This document shows, piece after piece, positions 21,716-22,888 of a stretch of 22,888 nucleotides of DNA. The notes under the pieces were generated by a model. The model had not been told where the DNA came from, did no database searches, and worked only from the letters and a program-made list of their open reading frames with translations. Source of the stretch: RPQJ01 sp035554635. GTDB taxonomy: Bacteria; Pseudomonadota; Gammaproteobacteria; Steroidobacterales; Steroidobacteraceae. A program made the position numbers and the translations under genes. Numbering within the stretch: position 1 is the first letter of the stretch; every line of letters starts with the position of its first letter. The stretch lies in NCBI GenBank assembly GCA_035554635.1, contig DATMIB010000180.1, positions 1 to 22,888 of the forward strand, in the 5' to 3' direction.

Positions 21716-22888
21716 ATGATCGGGCCGCGTCTCCCAGGAAAAGACGACCACGCAATCTTGCGACCCGAACGAGACACCGTGCTCCACAGCTGGTGCGCCC
21801 AGAAGGATTGGGACGCACCGACGGTCACGGGTGGCTCCGGTGCATGGCTGCATCTCGAAGACGGTCGGCGCGTGCTCGACTGCAGCAGCCTGGCCGAATG
21901 CAGCAACCTCGGCCACCAGCACCCTCGCGTCGTCGCCGCGATCCGCCGCCAGGCCGAGCAACTCTGTTTCGTCACGAACGCCTGGGGCGCCCAGCCACGT
22001 GCGGCGCTCGCCGAACGGCTGCTCGAGCTCGCCGGGTTCGACGGCGGCCGCGTGTTCTTCACGCTCGGCGGCGCCGATGCGAACGAGCACGCCGTCAAGA
22101 TCGTGCGTCAGGCGACGGGCAAGCCGCGCGGCACGGTCGTCGCCCGCGACCGCTCGTATCACGGCTCGACCCACCTCGCGATGGCTCTGTCGGGCGATTC
22201 GCGCACGCGCGCCATGATCGACCCCGCGGCGATGCACGTGAGCCACGTCGCGCCGCCCTACGCCTACCGTTGCCCCTACGGCAGCCGCAACGACGACGAA
22301 TGCGGCGAACTCGCGGCCGCCGCGGTTGGTGGACGCATCGACGAACTCGGCGCGGACCAGGTGGCCGCGGTGATACTCGAACCCAACGCCGGCTCGAACG
22401 GCATCGTCGCGCCCGACAGCTACTGGCCCGCAGTGCGACGACACACGCGCGAGCGCGGCATCCCGTTGATCGCCGACGAAGTCATGAGCGGGTTTGGCCG
22501 CTGCGGCGAGTGGTTCGCGTGGCAGCGCCACGGCAGCGCCGGCACGCCCGACGTGATCACGCTGGCCAAGGGGCTCACCGGCGCGATGCTGCCGCTCGGC
22601 GCCGTCGTGCTCTCGGCCTCGCTCGCGCGCCGTCTCGACGAGCAGGTGCTCGGCACCGGGCTCACCTACTGTGGCCACCCGCTCTGCTGCGCCGCCGGTC
22701 TCGCCGCGCTCGATGCCTACCGCGACGAGGGGCTGGTCGAACGCTCGCGACGTCTCGGCGCCGACCTCCTCGAGCGCCTGCGCGCGCTGGCGACGCGACA
22801 TCGCGCGATCGGCGACGTGCGCGGCGGCCACGGCCTGTTCGCCGTGCTCGAATTCGTGCGCGACCGGGCGACGCGCGAGCCGCTGGCG
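21716..22888 (+). CDS. Class III PLP-dependent aminotransferase (5' part; 3' end outside window)
   Basis: 391 codons are visible with no stop. It transfers an amino group from an omega-amine or amino acid to a 2-oxoacid. Diagnostic features: LHSWCAQ near residue 22, GRRVLDCSSLAECSNLGHQHPRVVAAI, LGGADANEHAVKI, RSYHGSTHLAMALSGD, ILEPNAGSNGI, the PLP-phosphate Asp in LIADEVMSGFGRCGEW, the Schiff-base Lys in VITLAKGLTGAMLPLGAVV, and GLTYCGHPLCCAAGLAAL. These fit the subgroup with taurine/beta-alanine/omega-amino acid:pyruvate aminotransferases; the substrate is unassigned. The start is uncertain: ATG 21716 is the only in-frame ATG upstream but lacks a ribosome binding site; TTG 21758 or GTG 21779 are alternatives. 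Codons after 22818 (GDVRGGHGLFAVLEF) begin the small C-terminal domain. Confidence 0.9.
   Translation, partial: MIGPRLPGKDDHAILRPERDTVLHSWCAQKDWDAPTVTGGSGAWLHLEDGRRVLDCSSLAECSNLGHQHPRVVAAIRRQAEQLCFVTNAWGAQPRAALAERLLELAGFDGGRVFFTLGGADANEHAVKIVRQATGKPRGTVVARDRSYHGSTHLAMALSGDSRTRAMIDPAAMHVSHVAPPYAYRCPYGSRNDDECGELAAAAVGGRIDELGADQVAAVILEPNAGSNGIVAPDSYWPAVRRHTRERGIPLIADEVMSGFGRCGEWFAWQRHGSAGTPDVITLAKGLTGAMLPLGAVVLSASLARRLDEQVLGTGLTYCGHPLCCAAGLAALDAYRDEGLVERSRRLGADLLERLRALATRHRAIGDVRGGHGLFAVLEFVRDRATREPLA

Overview
The window is very GC-rich DNA, tightly packed with genes and without rRNA, tRNA, CRISPR or transposase genes. A TonB-dependent outer-membrane receptor, a CadC-like membrane-anchored regulator and periplasmic or lipid-facing enzymes point to a Gram-negative proteobacterium. 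The receptor's EEIIVTAQKR plug start is common in gamma- and alphaproteobacteria, and a high-GC gammaproteobacterium (for example near Steroidobacterales or Nevskiales) is my best guess. This is inference, not proof.

Region 1 (1-7226, minus strand) is a translationally coupled two-gene operon. The first gene is an oversized single-chain 2-oxoacid:ferredoxin oxidoreductase (pyruvate:ferredoxin oxidoreductase family, 1668 aa against about 1170-1200 usual). The second, overlapping by GTGA, is a GltD/NfnB-type flavoprotein fused to an NfnA/SudB-type ferredoxin-NAD(P)+ reductase domain; its 3' end is outside the window. Together they look like a self-contained module passing electrons from 2-oxoacids to NAD(P)H. 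This is the most interesting system here.

Region 2 (7227-8126) is a 462-bp repeat-bearing gap followed by a small hypothetical gene whose His/Asp/Gly-rich tail is encoded by a 15-bp minisatellite.

Region 3 (8110-13057) has a TonB-dependent receptor (minus) divergent from a three-gene plus-strand operon: a monomeric sarcosine oxidase/N-methyltryptophan oxidase-like flavoprotein, an exported SRPBCC (START-like) protein, and a flavodoxin-like/FMN reductase-like protein. The operon is tightly spaced (3-bp gap, then a TTGA overlap).

Region 4 (13137-16715) has a membrane-bound GH17 family glucanase-like protein (plus) that runs 174 bp into a convergent small membrane protein gene. The latter is the second gene of an operon led by a CadC-like winged-helix/TPR regulator (minus).

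Region 5 (16716-19690): three GTCAG repeats spaced exactly 11 bp apart lie between the regulator and a divergent ScyD/ScyE-family secreted beta-propeller-like protein. A GabP-type amino acid permease follows. The permease converges on an SDR dehydrogenase across a perfect 11-bp-arm palindrome.

Region 6 (19734-22888): the SDR gene (minus) is divergent from an exported aspartic protease-like protein with two DTG motifs. The 5' part of a class III PLP aminotransferase runs off the right edge.

Many long open frames on the opposite strand of these genes are by-products of the GC-rich codon pattern and are not annotated.
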